Origin: Mytilus edulis
Taxonomy: Eukaryota > Mollusca > Bivalvia > Mytilida > Mytilidae
Length of the DNA stretch: 64,000 nucleotides
Direction: 5' to 3'
Assembly: GCF_963676685.1 (NCBI RefSeq)
Contig: NC_092349.1
Location: 33,578,293-33,642,292, forward strand
The translations under genes and the position numbers were made by a program. Shown piece after piece: positions 47,417 to 59,604 of this stretch (its first letter is position 1; every line of letters starts with the position of its first letter). The notes beneath the pieces were generated by a model that did no database searches, was not told where the DNA came from, and saw nothing but the letters and a program-made list of their open reading frames with translations.

Positions 47417-48059
47417 AAAAATTAATCCTAGTATCAATGATGAGTTTATACAAATACACAATTCATTTTGACATAAAAATGACGCATATCATCGAATTCC
47501 TTCATATAAAGCAAAGCTATCAATATGTAACGACAACACTTGGTTGGATCTCTTACACTCAAATTAGATCCACGTTTAAAAAAACACACTTGTAACGATT
47601 GTCTGAGGATTTGGGATTTGACCTTTTTTTGAAAAATTTCTGTCCTTGTCCAACAGATTTACACGAGATTTCACGTTAAGCGCCAATCTTCCCGGTGAAC
47701 CTATCTTTTTGTTTTAGGTGGTTTTGCGATTTTCAAAAATCAGATATGTGTTAAAATAAAATATGTTAAAACTATTCCGAGAAAAAATGACAAACCAGAG
47801 CTTAAGTTTCAAAAGTCGAAACTTATTTTAAAAGAGAGATGTATGCTACTTTAGCTTCATACACTGGTGGTAAGCGAAAGGTCCGAAAATGAGCGACAAC
47901 TCTAGGGATAAGTATTTCTTTTCCGATTTTCGTGCAGTAAAAGGTTTATTTGAGCCAAACCGCTTGTCTCATACATACTAATCGTCATGCGTTGATATTG
48001 GAACAACATTTGATGCATCAAAACATTCCAATTTTGGTAAAATAGTCATTAAAAAATGA

Positions 48060-48460
48060 AAGCATGATGGTCGTAACTATATAAACAAAAATGTTGAGGA
48101 TGGTCGTAACTTAAATTTGTGATGGTCGTTACTCTTTATTAAATAAGACCGAATAAGGCAAGCCAAGAGTTTTAAACGTGTCTTTTATTATATGAATATA
48201 TAATATGATATATTTGTGAAGTTTTTTTTTTACTTTTACATACAACGTAAAATATAGCAATTTCAATCTGTGTAACACTTATCAATTCAAAATTTTAAAA
48301 CAGTTTTCAAATAGTATTTTTTGGGGAATTTTGATTAAAGTTTGATTAATAAAATTTTTATTTTTTTAAAATGTTTTGAATTGAATAAGGCAAGTCAAGA
48401 GTTTTAAACGTGTCTTTTGTCGTCTGAATAAACTATATTATATATTTGTGAAGTTGTTTT
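48060..48460. repeat. Short direct repeats
   Basis: GATGGTCGTAACT-type words recur at about 48067, 48102 and 48122. A block of about 70 bases (GAATAAGGCAAGCCAAGAGT onward, GTTTTAAACGTGTCTTTT) at about 48150-48220 recurs at about 48383-48450. No gene here. Confidence 0.6.
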
Positions 48461-50485
48461 CATCCAATAATAAAACCTAAAAGGGTGAAGTGTGTGTGTG
48501 GGGGGTGGGTACCTTTAAAGTGCGAAACGGAAGAAAATTGGAACGAATCGAACAAAACAATACAAAATGAAATGAACAGTCATTGCTACTTAAAGTATAA
48601 TGTATAAAATTAACCAAGAGGCAAATAGTTGTGTTTTTTTTTTGACAAATTGGACATCACATGAAATAACAGTATCCTGTTTTTTTCTTCGTTAGATTTT
48701 GCATCTATTGAAAAGATAAACTTTTCAAAAACAATTTGAGGATGTATATTTCATTGCATATAAGAAATTAACCATCACTGGAAGTTAACCAATCACATTT
48801 TCACATTTTTTTATTATCTGTGTACAATTTTAGTAACCATGCAACCTCAAGTGTCAAAAATATTCTATAGAAACCACCAATAAAAAATAATGGTGCTTAA
48901 ATAAATATACCAAAGATATATGTTTATGACCAAGAAATGTATCACTGCAATGCAATGTAGGATTACTTACATGCAAGTGTCAAATTCAATCTATTTTTGT
49001 ATGCGACCGGATGTGACGTACTATGATTTGTTGGTATTAGATCTAAAGACATTTAAAGACAATTGCTTGGACACTTAAAGTGGCATATGTGGGTAAACTT
49101 ACAAGACCAAGTGTATCAAGATGTAGTTTAAACAACCCATATCTTCACGTCCAAAAAGAAGCCGAAAGCAGGGATACTTGTCCCAGGTACGACTGGCACG
49201 CGTCTTAAAATTTCAAAGGACGTGTTTCCTTCTAAGCGTGCATTTCATCTGCGTTAAACATACGACAATATACGTTACTTCAACGCTCCATAAACGCTTA
49301 TGTGCTTTTCTCGTACACCCTAAACACGTTGTGCACACGATATAGATATGACTGACAAGTGTACTAGCGTATTGGAGGCGTACAAGGTTTATGGACACGC
49401 CCGGCGTACGTCGGTGCTTAACGCTGATGTGTGATGCCGGAATCAATCGGACGTACAAAGTCGATAAAACCATTTTTGATGTTCTCGAAACAACCAACAA
49501 CAAGTTTGCTTTGCTGTGTAATATTTTCTGATCAATTCATGTCACAAGAATCAGATATTTTTTTTATTTCAAGGATAACAAATTCAAATTCAAATATGTA
49601 TTGTCATATAAACTCTGAACAATAAGTTTGTGACAAATAATATAAACATACACAAAATACATTTAACAAACAAAACCATGAAAACAAAAAAAGCAAAAAA
49701 GCAATACAATCTATCTATATGATATATAATTAAATTTTATAAATAAATCAAGAGTCCCCTATCCTCAGTTCTAATGCATGTTCAAAATATGACCCTAAGC
49801 TTTCTACTTCTTTTGAGGTTGATGGACAAAGAAGATATAACAGTTACACTGACCAATATTTCGCGGCAATTTCGAAAACAATTTCCAGAGGTCAATCCAT
49901 GTTATCAGAAGTATCCAAATTCTTATTTGTAACTAGTTATCAATGGTGAATTTTTATAGACAAAGATAAAAACATAGTTTAAATTGTGTAGTTTTTTTTA
50001 TGTTTACGTGATGATCAAATTTAGCCTTCGACCTAAAATAACAAATAGTTTAAATTCAAATAAAAAAATACAATCAATATTTTGAGAACTGTTTTATTCT
50101 AGTTTTAAACCAGGTGAATGTAACAATGTTAACTGCAATGACTTTATTTTCACACCGATCATATAATCTACATGTAGAATGCATTTGATTATAAAATTTT
50201 ACTTTACAAATAGTGTATGAATAAACACAATAATAACAATAATCGAGTTGGCCACATAGGCTTGGATTTTCATTGTATATATTTTATTTTATCTGTGGTT
50301 CAGAATTTGTCCCTTTTAAACAAAATTTGTTAATTAAATCCGTTCTGATTTTTTTTTGTACAAAAATTGATTTTTCGAAATTCTAAAAAGCAATACCAAC
50401 TTGCAGATCGGGTGATCGATTTCTTGTAGAGATGGGTAACGGCATTTACTACATAAATTAACCAATAGTCTTTCCTTATCCCGTG
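48461..50485. other. Intergenic sequence without recognised genes
   Basis: AT-rich sequence with a GTGTGTGTGGGGGGTGGG run near 48491. The sequence near 49573-49690 (TTCAAATTCAAATATGTATT...) could be the reverse of a LINE 3' end, but it is too diverged for me to claim. No ORF here has domain support. Confidence 0.4.
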
Positions 50486-50488
50486 TTA

Positions 50489-50575
50489 GCGTCAGTGATG
50501 AGTCTTCTATAGACGTTATACGCGTCTGGCGTATGAAATTATAAGCCTGGTACCTTTAATAACTATTAGCATTTT
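50489..50575 (+). repeat. Dispersed repeat with mutated hammerhead-like motif, copy 5
   Basis: GCGTCAGTGATGAGTCTTCT, AGACGTTATACGCGTCTGGC and then GGTACCTTTAATAACTATT. The core boxes are GTGATGA and GTTATAC in place of CTGATGA and GAAAC. Flanks match the other copies, so it belongs to the same family but is presumably inactive. Confidence 0.65.
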
Positions 50576-52207
50576 GTTATGTTCTATTATACTGTTAATT
50601 TTGATATTTCTCTGAATCCATTTATTTCAATTGTAGTCCTGTTATTTTGTTATTTTAGTGTTATATTTAACATTGCCATAAAAGTGGGATGTTTGGCTAG
50701 CCACTAAACCATGTTCAACCCACCATTTTTTCTTAAAATACTCTGTATCAAGTCAGGAAATAGCAATTGTTATCTCATAGTTCGTTTCTGTTGTTTCGTT
50801 GATTGATCTTATATTGGAAGTGTTTCCCTCAGTTTTAGTTTGAAACCCGGATTTGTTTTCTCTCAATCAATTGATGACTTGCGAACAGCGGTATACTACT
50901 GCTGCCTTTATTTAAACAGAGACAAATTTAAGAGCGCTATAGTGTTTAAAGTTTGTTTTATCGAAATTCCCAATAGGTTCGAGACCACAATTGTCGTCCC
51001 TTGATTTTCGTTGTTCACATATATAGTCCCTAGTTTTGACAGTGGGTTACTTGCCATTAATTTTTATACCCCTTCCAAATTTATTTCTCCATGTTTAATG
51101 CCTCAAATTGCAAGTAGGGGGGGGGGGGGGGTGAAATTACACTGTAAAGAAATTTGGGTCCAGAATTTTAGAGGAAAGTAGTGATTTGGTAACTGAAAAA
51201 GGTTTAAAATTAGCACATCGGAAGCTGTCAAAAGATGTCAAGACGCCCTAAACATAAAAATTTCCATATTTTGATCATGAGTTAGAGCCGATGAAGTTTT
51301 GTATAATTTTGATATAATTTGTCCCAAAAGTAGTACAACACTCTGTAAAAGTTTCTTTTAGAAAGCGCAGGTGGGATTTTTTTTATTTTCATTTATGTTC
51401 TAAAAGAAATGCACTACTAAATAATTGTGGTCTCGGACCAAAATGTTAATAAAAAAGCACATCCTACGAGAATAAATCTATGAAAATATTCCCGAATGTC
51501 ATCTGCATCCTACGTCTGTACGTTACGCGTTCATGCCAATATCTTAAAGTGACATTTGCCTTTAAAGAAAAGAAAAACTTGTGAAATCTAAACGGCGTCC
51601 GTACAGTGGTCCCAGTTTGTCAAACGTTCAATATGACTCTACAGGTGAATTAAAACACGCAGAATGCCATATGAATTCGAAGTAAAACTGTCAGTGTGTT
51701 CATATGCATATATCCCAGCCACAGAATGGTACTGGATGTCACTTAAGGTGAAATGTGGTTAGTAAGCAAGAGGATGTTACCACTATGGGCGATTTAAAGT
51801 GCTCCATATAAATTATCTAAATATTGTGGGCTGTTGTACATTTGTCATATTTCCTTATTTATCTGTGTCTCTTCCGGACCTTAAGTTGATATGAGAATTT
51901 CATACATGTGTAGGAGGAAAACATTTATCTTCAGAAATGAACCACCGAAGTGTATTTTGAATATCAATTCATGAAGTCAGTCTGAAATTCTGAATGCGTA
52001 AAGTCATTGTACACAACCCACGATTGTGGTCTACGTATTGCATGATAGATAAATCACGTAATAAAGTCATGAACTTGCTTTAATCGATACGTATTTATGA
52101 AAAGATAAGATTTAAGTAGAAATTCTGTAACTAGAACTAACATATGTTGTGATTCTGTCTTTCTTACCTGAAGGTCTTACATGAGCTTAGGTAGCATGGA
52201 TTTAACT

Positions 52208-52809
52208 ATGCAGGTACGTTTTCTGTCTTGCATTATTCTTACTGCTTGTCATGGATTTTTGTTGACCAATAAAACAGGAATACCTTCCGTTGGAACATCC
52301 GCATTCACCGACTATCATTACCTTATGTTAACGGATGCGTTGGGCGCACAGAAGCAGTTACTCTCACAAATGGAAACTTTTGTTCTGCAACTTCAAAACC
52401 AATTGAAAACTGTGAACCAAGAAGTCAAGGATTTAAAATCTGGAAACAGTGCCGTGCATCAGTCGCTTGCTGTTGTCGAATTGAAAAATGAAACCTCTGA
52501 GTTGCGCGTAAAAACAACCCGTTTACAGAATAGCTATGACATTTTGCAAAAAAAATTCGATACTATTCAAAACGAAAACAATGTCCTGAAGCATGATAAT
52601 GCTGCATTAAAAAGTCAAATTACGGACTCGCACAACTTAAGTATTCATACAAAGCAACAGTTGGATTCCCTCACACACTCCATTGCCGCTTCAAACATCC
52701 AAAACGTTACCACAATACAAAGCAATGTTGACACGCTTACATCTCAAGTAAAAAGTCGACTTCATTCATTGGAACAGAACTATGCTCTTCTTTCTAAAGA
52801 GATCAGGCC
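52208..52809 (+). pseudogene. C1q-family paralogue, exon 1 only, cut by Harbinger-like insertion
   Basis: The frame from ATG 52208 (MQVRFLSCIILTACHGF) is a signal peptide and coiled-coil stalk closely matching exon 1 of the C1q gene at 22590-23370, including FDTIQNENNVLKHDN and SIAASNIQNVTTIQS. It lacks about 46 codons of the stalk present in the other gene. Identity to that gene holds through GAGATCAGG (ending at 52809) and then stops abruptly, and the reading frame runs on into a foreign sequence. No C1q-domain exon follows within the window. The 5' flanks of the two genes are also similar, showing a segmental gene duplication. The ATG at 52181 is an in-frame alternative. Confidence 0.8.
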
Positions 52810-53009
52810 CCGGCGCCATAAAACTATTTGAGTACAGTTTTTTTACTCAGCCTGAGAATTTTCTCAATTTTTTTATTCTCAGCAAAATACTCCGCCATAA
52901 AAAAATTCTCAGGTATTTTCTTACTCAAAGTTAAGAATATTCTTAAATATTTGAGTACAGCCAAAACCATACTTAAGTCAAGACTTAAGACTTAAGTATT
53001 ATATAAACA

Positions 53010-56000
53010 ATGGCTGCTGTCCATGTACGCCGTATGAGAAATCGCAATCGTAGACAGAGACACCTACCTAGGCCAAGGGTTTTTAGAGACAGGCTCAATC
53101 CACTTGAGTCTATGGATGACAATGAGTTGTTTGAGAGATATAGGTTTCGTCGACCAACCATCACTTTTATTTTAAATGGAATTCACCATTTTCTTGAGCG
53201 TGAAACTAGGAGGAATTTCGCACTGTCTCCAGTTATTCAGTTGTTGTTATTTCTAAGATTTGTGGCAACAGGCACTCACTTGAGTTTAGTTGGGGATAGC
53301 TTGAATGTATCTGAATCGGCAACTGGGAGGGCCTGCAGAGACGTTTGTCAGGCCATCATAACCGTATTTCAGCATGTTATTTCTTTTCCCGTTGGTGAGA
53401 AGGCTATCCAAGTAATGGAAGGATTTAGGAGAATTGCTGGTAAGAAGCTGCTATCTATTCAGTTTCAGCATGCATCTTACTCATCATTTCACATAGCAAT
53501 TTTCCGAGTAATCGGACTTTTGTGTTTCACAAACACGTCTAAACCGGTTTACGCTCATCACCACTATGACTAGTTTTTGGGCTCTCTTTGAGAGCACTTT
53601 TAATATGTTCATACAAACTAAATTGTTGGTTCTTTTTCATTATGTGACATTATGCCAGTTTTTCTGACCTTCTTTGCCTTCCCGGCTTTAGTTTGAACAT
53701 GTAAATTGTAAACATTTGCTGTACGTACCTAATTATCATGTATAGTATACAGATTTTCTTGACAGTAACAACGAAAATGATGAAAATAATGACCGTAAGA
53801 TTACCAAATAAAATTGCATTATGCAGTTTAAAAGATACTATAATGCAGAGATATTTGGATAATTTGACAATCTGTCAGGAACCCTACAGTAGAGGAGCGT
53901 CTGCAAAATCTTAATAAAAACGACTTCGGACTTGCGTCATCCGGATCAACATGGTTGCTTCGTACCTCGAATAGCACCGTCCCTTTTTGGGGAATGTTTG
54001 TTTTATGAAGTAAAATTCAAATCCCTTTATAGTATTTTCCTCCCTCTAAAAAAAGAAGAGAAAATACAAGGGTCGACAGGAAACAATACTCAAAAGTTTT
54101 CTCTGAGTTCATCCCTCTACTTTATTCCACTTTACAGATAGTTATTTTTTCGTTAGAGGGCTATTGCAACTACATGTATGAGGGTCTGGATTGGGGGGGG
54201 GGGGGGGGGTGGTCTGTTATTCTGTAAACATTTAATTTTCACCCCTTTTTTCTCTAATCTTTAAAAAAAATAACCCCTTTTTTCTCTAATCTTCAAAAAA
54301 TTAACCCCTTTTTTCTCTAATCTTCATTTTTAATTCAAACCCTGATGTATTTTCCAAATATCCATTACCCGATAATTAAATATTCCACCGGGTGAATAAG
54401 AATTTTCACTAACATAATCGTAAACTTTTAAAATCAGTTAATAAGCCATGTAAAAAATGAGGGGTTTAAATTACAAAAATCTCCGTAGAAATGAGATGTA
54501 CCGTGACTTATATTATAACATATCATTAACTTACCGTATGTTGCTCCTATTTAACTTCTCATACTACATCATAACTTTCACAATGAAATGCCTTTTATAG
54601 CCGACTATGCGGTATGGACTCTGCTTATTGAAGTACATTGCCCTATAGTAGTTGTTAATTTCTGTGTCATTTGTTCTCTTCATCTTTTTATATACATTGT
54701 AGTCAGGAAGCTAATGTTCAATGACAATTGTTTGTTAATGTGGTTCATAATTGTTTCCCGTTTTTATAAAGATTAGACCGTTGATTTTCATTTTTGAATG
54801 GACTAAAACTAATCATTTTTGAGGCCCTTTGTAGCTTGTTGTTGGATGTGAGCCAAAACTCATTGTTGAAGCCCATGCTTCGACCTATAATGCTTTACTT
54901 TTCCCCATGTGGGTGTTGGATGGAGAGTTGTCTCATTTGCACTTATATCACATCTTTTAACATTTATATGAGCATAAACCTTTTTCAGCTGATGCCCCTG
55001 GAAACACTATACTTTTGTCTCAGTATTTTACTCTTTGTGTAGGCAAGACAAAAATGAAATACGACTGAAATCATGACTAAATTTCAGACACCAAAAAAGC
55101 AATGTAAAGTCAACAGCTTCTTTTTGTCGGAAGAAATAGATCAAAACACAAAAACTTAACACTGTGCAATGAACCTTGAAAATGAGGTCACGGTCAAATA
55201 AAACCTGTGCGACTGACATAAAGATCATAAAATATTTCCATACACCAAATATAGTTGACCTATGGCATATAGTATTAGATAAAAAGACCAAAACTCAAAA
55301 ACTTAACTTTGACCACTGAACCATGAAAATGAGGTCAAGGTCAGATGACACCTGTCAGTTGGACATGTACACCTTACAGTCCTTCCATACACCGAATATA
55401 CTAGCCCTATTGCTTATAGTATCTGAGATATTGAAAACTGGGCCCATAATCAAAAATCTAATTACATGTTTAAATTCAGCATATCAAAGAAGCCCAAGAA
55501 TTCATTTTTTGTTAAAATCAAACTTAGTTTAATTTTCGACCCTTTGGACTTTAATGTAGACCAATTTGAAAACCGGACCAAAAATATATAGAATATGGCA
55601 AAATCCGTATCACATTCGACCAATATCATCCCTCGGGCTGATATTGGTGTCTCAGGATGATACGACATATGATACAGATTTTACCATGTATTATTCTCTA
55701 TATATCGACCTCATACAAAGGCTATATTTGTTTAATATCCAAATTATATATTGTACCAATTTGCACTATATATTATATAAGTTGTATTGTTTACGAACAA
55801 ATAATTCTTAAAAGGTTGGTCGAGAGGACCTCCGGTAGTTGAGATTGATGTTGGCTATTTTTCAATAGACCACATTGGCCGAACTTCTTTTCATAACAAA
55901 TGTAAACAAGATGGCGGTGATAATAACAAAGAAGTTAATAAAATTCAATTCACTGCACGTTATTCGTTAAATAAAATAACTAAAACAAATAGATTTGTTT

Positions 56001-57863
56001 GAATGATAAGAATTTTTGTAGTTTAATTTTTACAAGATTGCAAATTTCAAGGTATACATATTTTTGCATAAATATACAACTTATGTGGGACAGAGGTTAA
56101 GTGTTGGGAAAACATATTTTCCTTATTTCAAATTTTAAACAATTATAAGGATTGAATGCCTTTTTAAAGGAATTCATTGGTGTATAAACTGGACCAAATA
56201 ACTCATAAACATATAATAAAAGTCCTTCAGACTTCAATTTGTTTGTGAGTGAATTGGTTGAATTTACACACCAGTGAAGTCCTTTAAATAGGCTTTAAAT
56301 CCTATGATAAAATATTGTTATTATACTGAGCACCTTTTAATGATTCTTTTTTATATTTGAAGGATTTCCAAATGTACTAGGATGTATAGATGGGACGTTT
56401 GTAAAAATTATCAGCCCACATGAAAATGAAGCCGATTTTTTGAATCGAAAAGGAGTGCACTCTTTAAATATTCAAGTAAGATTAACAATTACAGAAAATA
56501 ATCCTTCAAACAATATCATTTTTTTTTTGTGCTGATATAATCATAATTTCATTCAATTACAATTTTGCATTGTACTTCGAAAAATGAATTGTCGATTGTC
56601 AAATTTGGAAATAGTCTTATATGCAAAAAAGAGAACTGTATTTTAATGCAAAAGTTAAAACTATTTATTTATTTTTATATTTAAATAAGCGGATCTGTTG
56701 TGTGCAATTAAATACTACATTTTTTAAGGTAAACAATGTTAATTTCAATTCCTGATAATTTGAATGTCATGCCAATCAGATTACATGATACATACTGTTT
56801 ACATTAAAAAATATGTTGCCTTAGTTTTAAATATACCATTCTTTTTTTTAAAGATGGTTTGTGATCCAAATTTTAGAGTCACTTCTTTATGTGCAAAATG
56901 GCCTGGATCAGTGCACGACAGCAGAATTTTCAGAACAAGTGGACTATGTCAACAATTTGAAAATGGTAACTTAATCTCATTTTGTTTATTCTTATTAGTA
57001 GAACTGTAGAAAAACTTCTTAATCTTCAAAACTAAAACTTTACATACTAACATATAGTATATTCCAGCATTTACACATATTTTAGGTTTAAGATGAACTT
57101 GCATGTAAATTTACCATAAATCTTACAATATAATAATGAGTCATTTAAATAGCTAACACAAGCTAGTAAACATATATACATATTTGGTCATTTGGTGTTG
57201 ATATGCTAATTACAATTTCTTGTATATAGTTTTTGTGAAGGAATGCAAATAAATTGTTGTGCTTATACTTAAATGCATCAATAGTGGGGAGATAATTGTG
57301 AAGTTACTTCCCTTTGCTGAAAGTATATTATTTGATTTTTAATACAAATAAATTGGAAGCTGTAGTTTCTATAACTGTTTATGTTACAAGCTTTAACTGC
57401 TTTAAACTGAATGTTGATTTATTTGATTAATTTGAAATACAATCTGTAAATATTACATTAAAAAATTATTTTAACAGGAATTCACCAAGGACTGTTACTA
57501 GGGGATTCTGGGTATCCATGTACCAAATACTTGATGACCCCGTATCTAAGTCCAGCTGATAACTGCCAGGGAAATTTGAACAGAGCTCTTTGCAGAACAC
57601 GGGTTCTAATTGAACAAACATTTGGGATACTAAAAAGGAGGTTCAATTGTTTACATGATGGTTTAAGAACAACACCAGAACAGTCTATTAAATACGTTAC
57701 ATCATGTGTTATTTTACACGATATCGGCATTAATCATAATGACATAATAATAAATAATAATATTGAGGAACTTGCTATTGCAGATTGTACGGGTTGTATT
57801 AATATGAACCCAACCTTTGACGGCACCGCAAAAAGGAATGACATTGCAAGACAATTTTTTTAA
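53010..57863 (+). CDS. HARBI1-like: HARBI1-type Harbinger transposase/nuclease, four exons
   Basis: Coding exons 53010-53439, 56363-56475, 56854-56965 and 57478-57863 join in phase through GT/AG introns to 1041 bases, 346 residues (human HARBI1 is 349). The N-terminal part (LLLFLRFVATGTHLSLVGDS, SESATGRACRDVCQAI) is the usual helix-turn-helix-like region. The nuclease domain shows GCIDGTFVKI (first Asp), PGSVHDSRIF, LLLGDSGYPC (second Asp) and LIEQTFGILKRRFN (Glu, 35 residues after the second Asp), so the DDE triad looks intact. It should cut and join DNA at element ends, together with a Myb-like partner that brings it to the nucleus and DNA. The ORF past 53439 is intron read-through. Intron 1 is packed with repeats. 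Confidence 0.9.
54190..54330. repeat. Poly-G tract and four-fold minisatellite in transposase intron 1
   Basis: A run of about 17 G (near 54195-54211) is followed by repeats of CCCCTTTTTTCTCTAATCTT with an A-rich spacer, about 33 bases per unit, from about 54241 to 54326. Confidence 0.75.
54590..54965 (+). repeat. Two dispersed repeat fragments in transposase intron 1
   Basis: 54590-54680 matches the C1q-intron block at 24430-24520 (CTTTTATAGCCGACTATGCG). 54800-54965 (CCCTTTGTAGCTTGTTGTTG ... GGATGGAGAGTTGTCTCATT) matches, in reverse, the repeat near 20530-20780. Confidence 0.6.
55070..55480. repeat. Tandem repeat of about 150 bases, two to three units
   Basis: GAAAATGAGGTCACGGTCA (about 55177) recurs as GAAAATGAGGTCAAGGTCA (about 55325), each followed by TTCCATACACC and then a TATAGTAT(T/C) block. 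The period is near 149 bases. The ORFs here follow the repeat and are not genes. Confidence 0.65.
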
Positions 57864-58214
57864 GTAAACCTTGCATTTGTAAACATCTTACTAGATTTCC
57901 ATATTCACATTCTCTTGACCACACTTGATTATTATAACATAGAACTTTTCTAAGTCATGTCTGACAGGTAAAAATACATTTTTGGTCTTATTTGAATTAA
58001 TAATTACGAATATATTAAAAAAATAAGGGATCTCTTACACAAAGATTTGATAAGCAATATGCAACATATTTATAGCCACTACTGATCTAAAACCTGAATT
58101 AAATATGCTGAAATATACAGTTGGTTACATTTAAATGATATGAATATATGTCAAAGTGACAAATTCTAATGCAACAACGTTTGTAACGTTCATTTTGATT
58201 GGATAACGTCACTT

Positions 58215-59035
58215 ATCTACAGGGCATCAATTAACAATTGATGCTATGGAACGTACGCGCAAGCGCAGACGGCATATGCCAGTTTTTAAATACATGTTTT
58301 AACGTTGTTTTTTGTCAGTTTCATTAGAATGGAGATAACAATATTGTATTTTAAGCTCCGACGGCATCAATTGTGGATTTGATGGTCGCAAATAATCGTT
58401 TACTGTCTCCGCTTACGCGTCACCAGTTAACTGAATTTACGACCATCAAATCCCCAATTGATGCCGTCGGAGCTTAAAATACAATACAGTTATCTCCTAA
58501 TTGATGCTATGAAACGTACGCGCAAGCGCAGACGGCATATGCCACTTTTTAAATACATGTTTTAACGTTGTTTTCTGTCAGTTTCATTAGAATGGAGATA
58601 ACAATATTGTATTTTAAGCTCCGACGGCATCAATTGTGGATTTGAAGGTCACAAATACTCGTTTACTGTCTCCGCTAACGCGTTGCCAGTAAACTGAATT
58701 TGCGACCATCAAATCCCCAATTGATGCCGTCAGAGCTTAAATACAATACAGTTATCTCCTAATTGATGCTATGAAGCGTACGCGCAAGCGCAGACGGCAT
58801 ATGCCACTTTTTAAATACATGTTTTAACGTTGTTTTCTGTCAGTTTCATTAGAATGGAGATAACAATATTGTATTATAAGCTCCGACGGCATCAATTGTG
58901 GATTTGATGGTCGCAAATACACGTTTACTGTCTCCGCTAACGCGTCGCCAGTAAACTGAATTTGCGCCAATCAAATCCACAATTGATGCCATCGGAGCTT
59001 AAAATACAATACAGTTATCTCCTAAATGGTTACAA
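58215..59035. repeat. Tandem array of a foldback element, period about 262 bases, three units
   Basis: GGAGATAACAATATTGTATT starts at 58331, 58594 and 58856. Each unit holds a long palindrome: AAGCTCCGACGGCATCAATT on one side and its inverse AATTGATGCCGTCGGAGCTT on the other, with ATTTGATGGTCG/CGACCATCAAAT inside. Spacer sequence (CGTACGCGCAAGCGCAGACG) is also repeated. This is a MITE-like hairpin multiplied in tandem, lying between the transposase gene and its convergent partner. Confidence 0.85.
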
Positions 59036-59135
59036 TGTTAAACAAAATTTTACCAAGTACATGTGTTTGAATGAAAAACAGTAATAATTTTAAGTTATTT
59101 AAAATTGAATGCCAAAATATCCAGATTTAAAGGAA

Positions 59136-59587
59136 GGCCAAATAAAAATATATGTGTGGTTCCAGTTACATACTTTTAAAAAATAGGGTTGGTAGGTCAG
59201 CAATTTTTTTTTTTTTTTTTTTTTTTTTAATGTCAAAATCCGGAAAAGAATCGTGTGTTTACCGAAATTGTTTCCCTTATTATACACGCCCCAACCGGAA
59301 GTTTGACATTTTTACATGGGTGTGGTTGTAAAATGAACAGCCATGATACATTTTTAGTTAAATTTTGTTGCATTCTGTTATGAATTCTTGCATTTAACCA
59401 TAACAGATACTTGTGATGGAAATTCAGATGACAGAAATCTATGAATTTAATTATTTTAATTCACAATCCTCAAAATTTGATCTTTTGAAAATTTATTTTT
59501 AAGAAATGAAAAAAAAGTTCTAGGGTCTGGGGGTTTTAACTAGGGTTGGTCGGGTTACTGGAACCACACATATATTTTTATTTGGCC
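59136..59587. mobile_element. MITE with 34-base terminal inverted repeats
   Basis: The left end GGCCAAATAAAAATATATGT (continuing to GGTTCCAGTTAC) and the right end GTTACTGGAACCACACATAT (continuing to TTTGGCC) are inverted copies over 34 bases with about one mismatch. The interior has a run of about 27 T at 59202-59228 and no coding content. It lies just downstream of the stop codon of the convergent minus-strand gene, so in its 3' UTR or flank. Confidence 0.85.
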
Positions 59588-59604
59588 TAATAAACATGTT
59601 GTAA

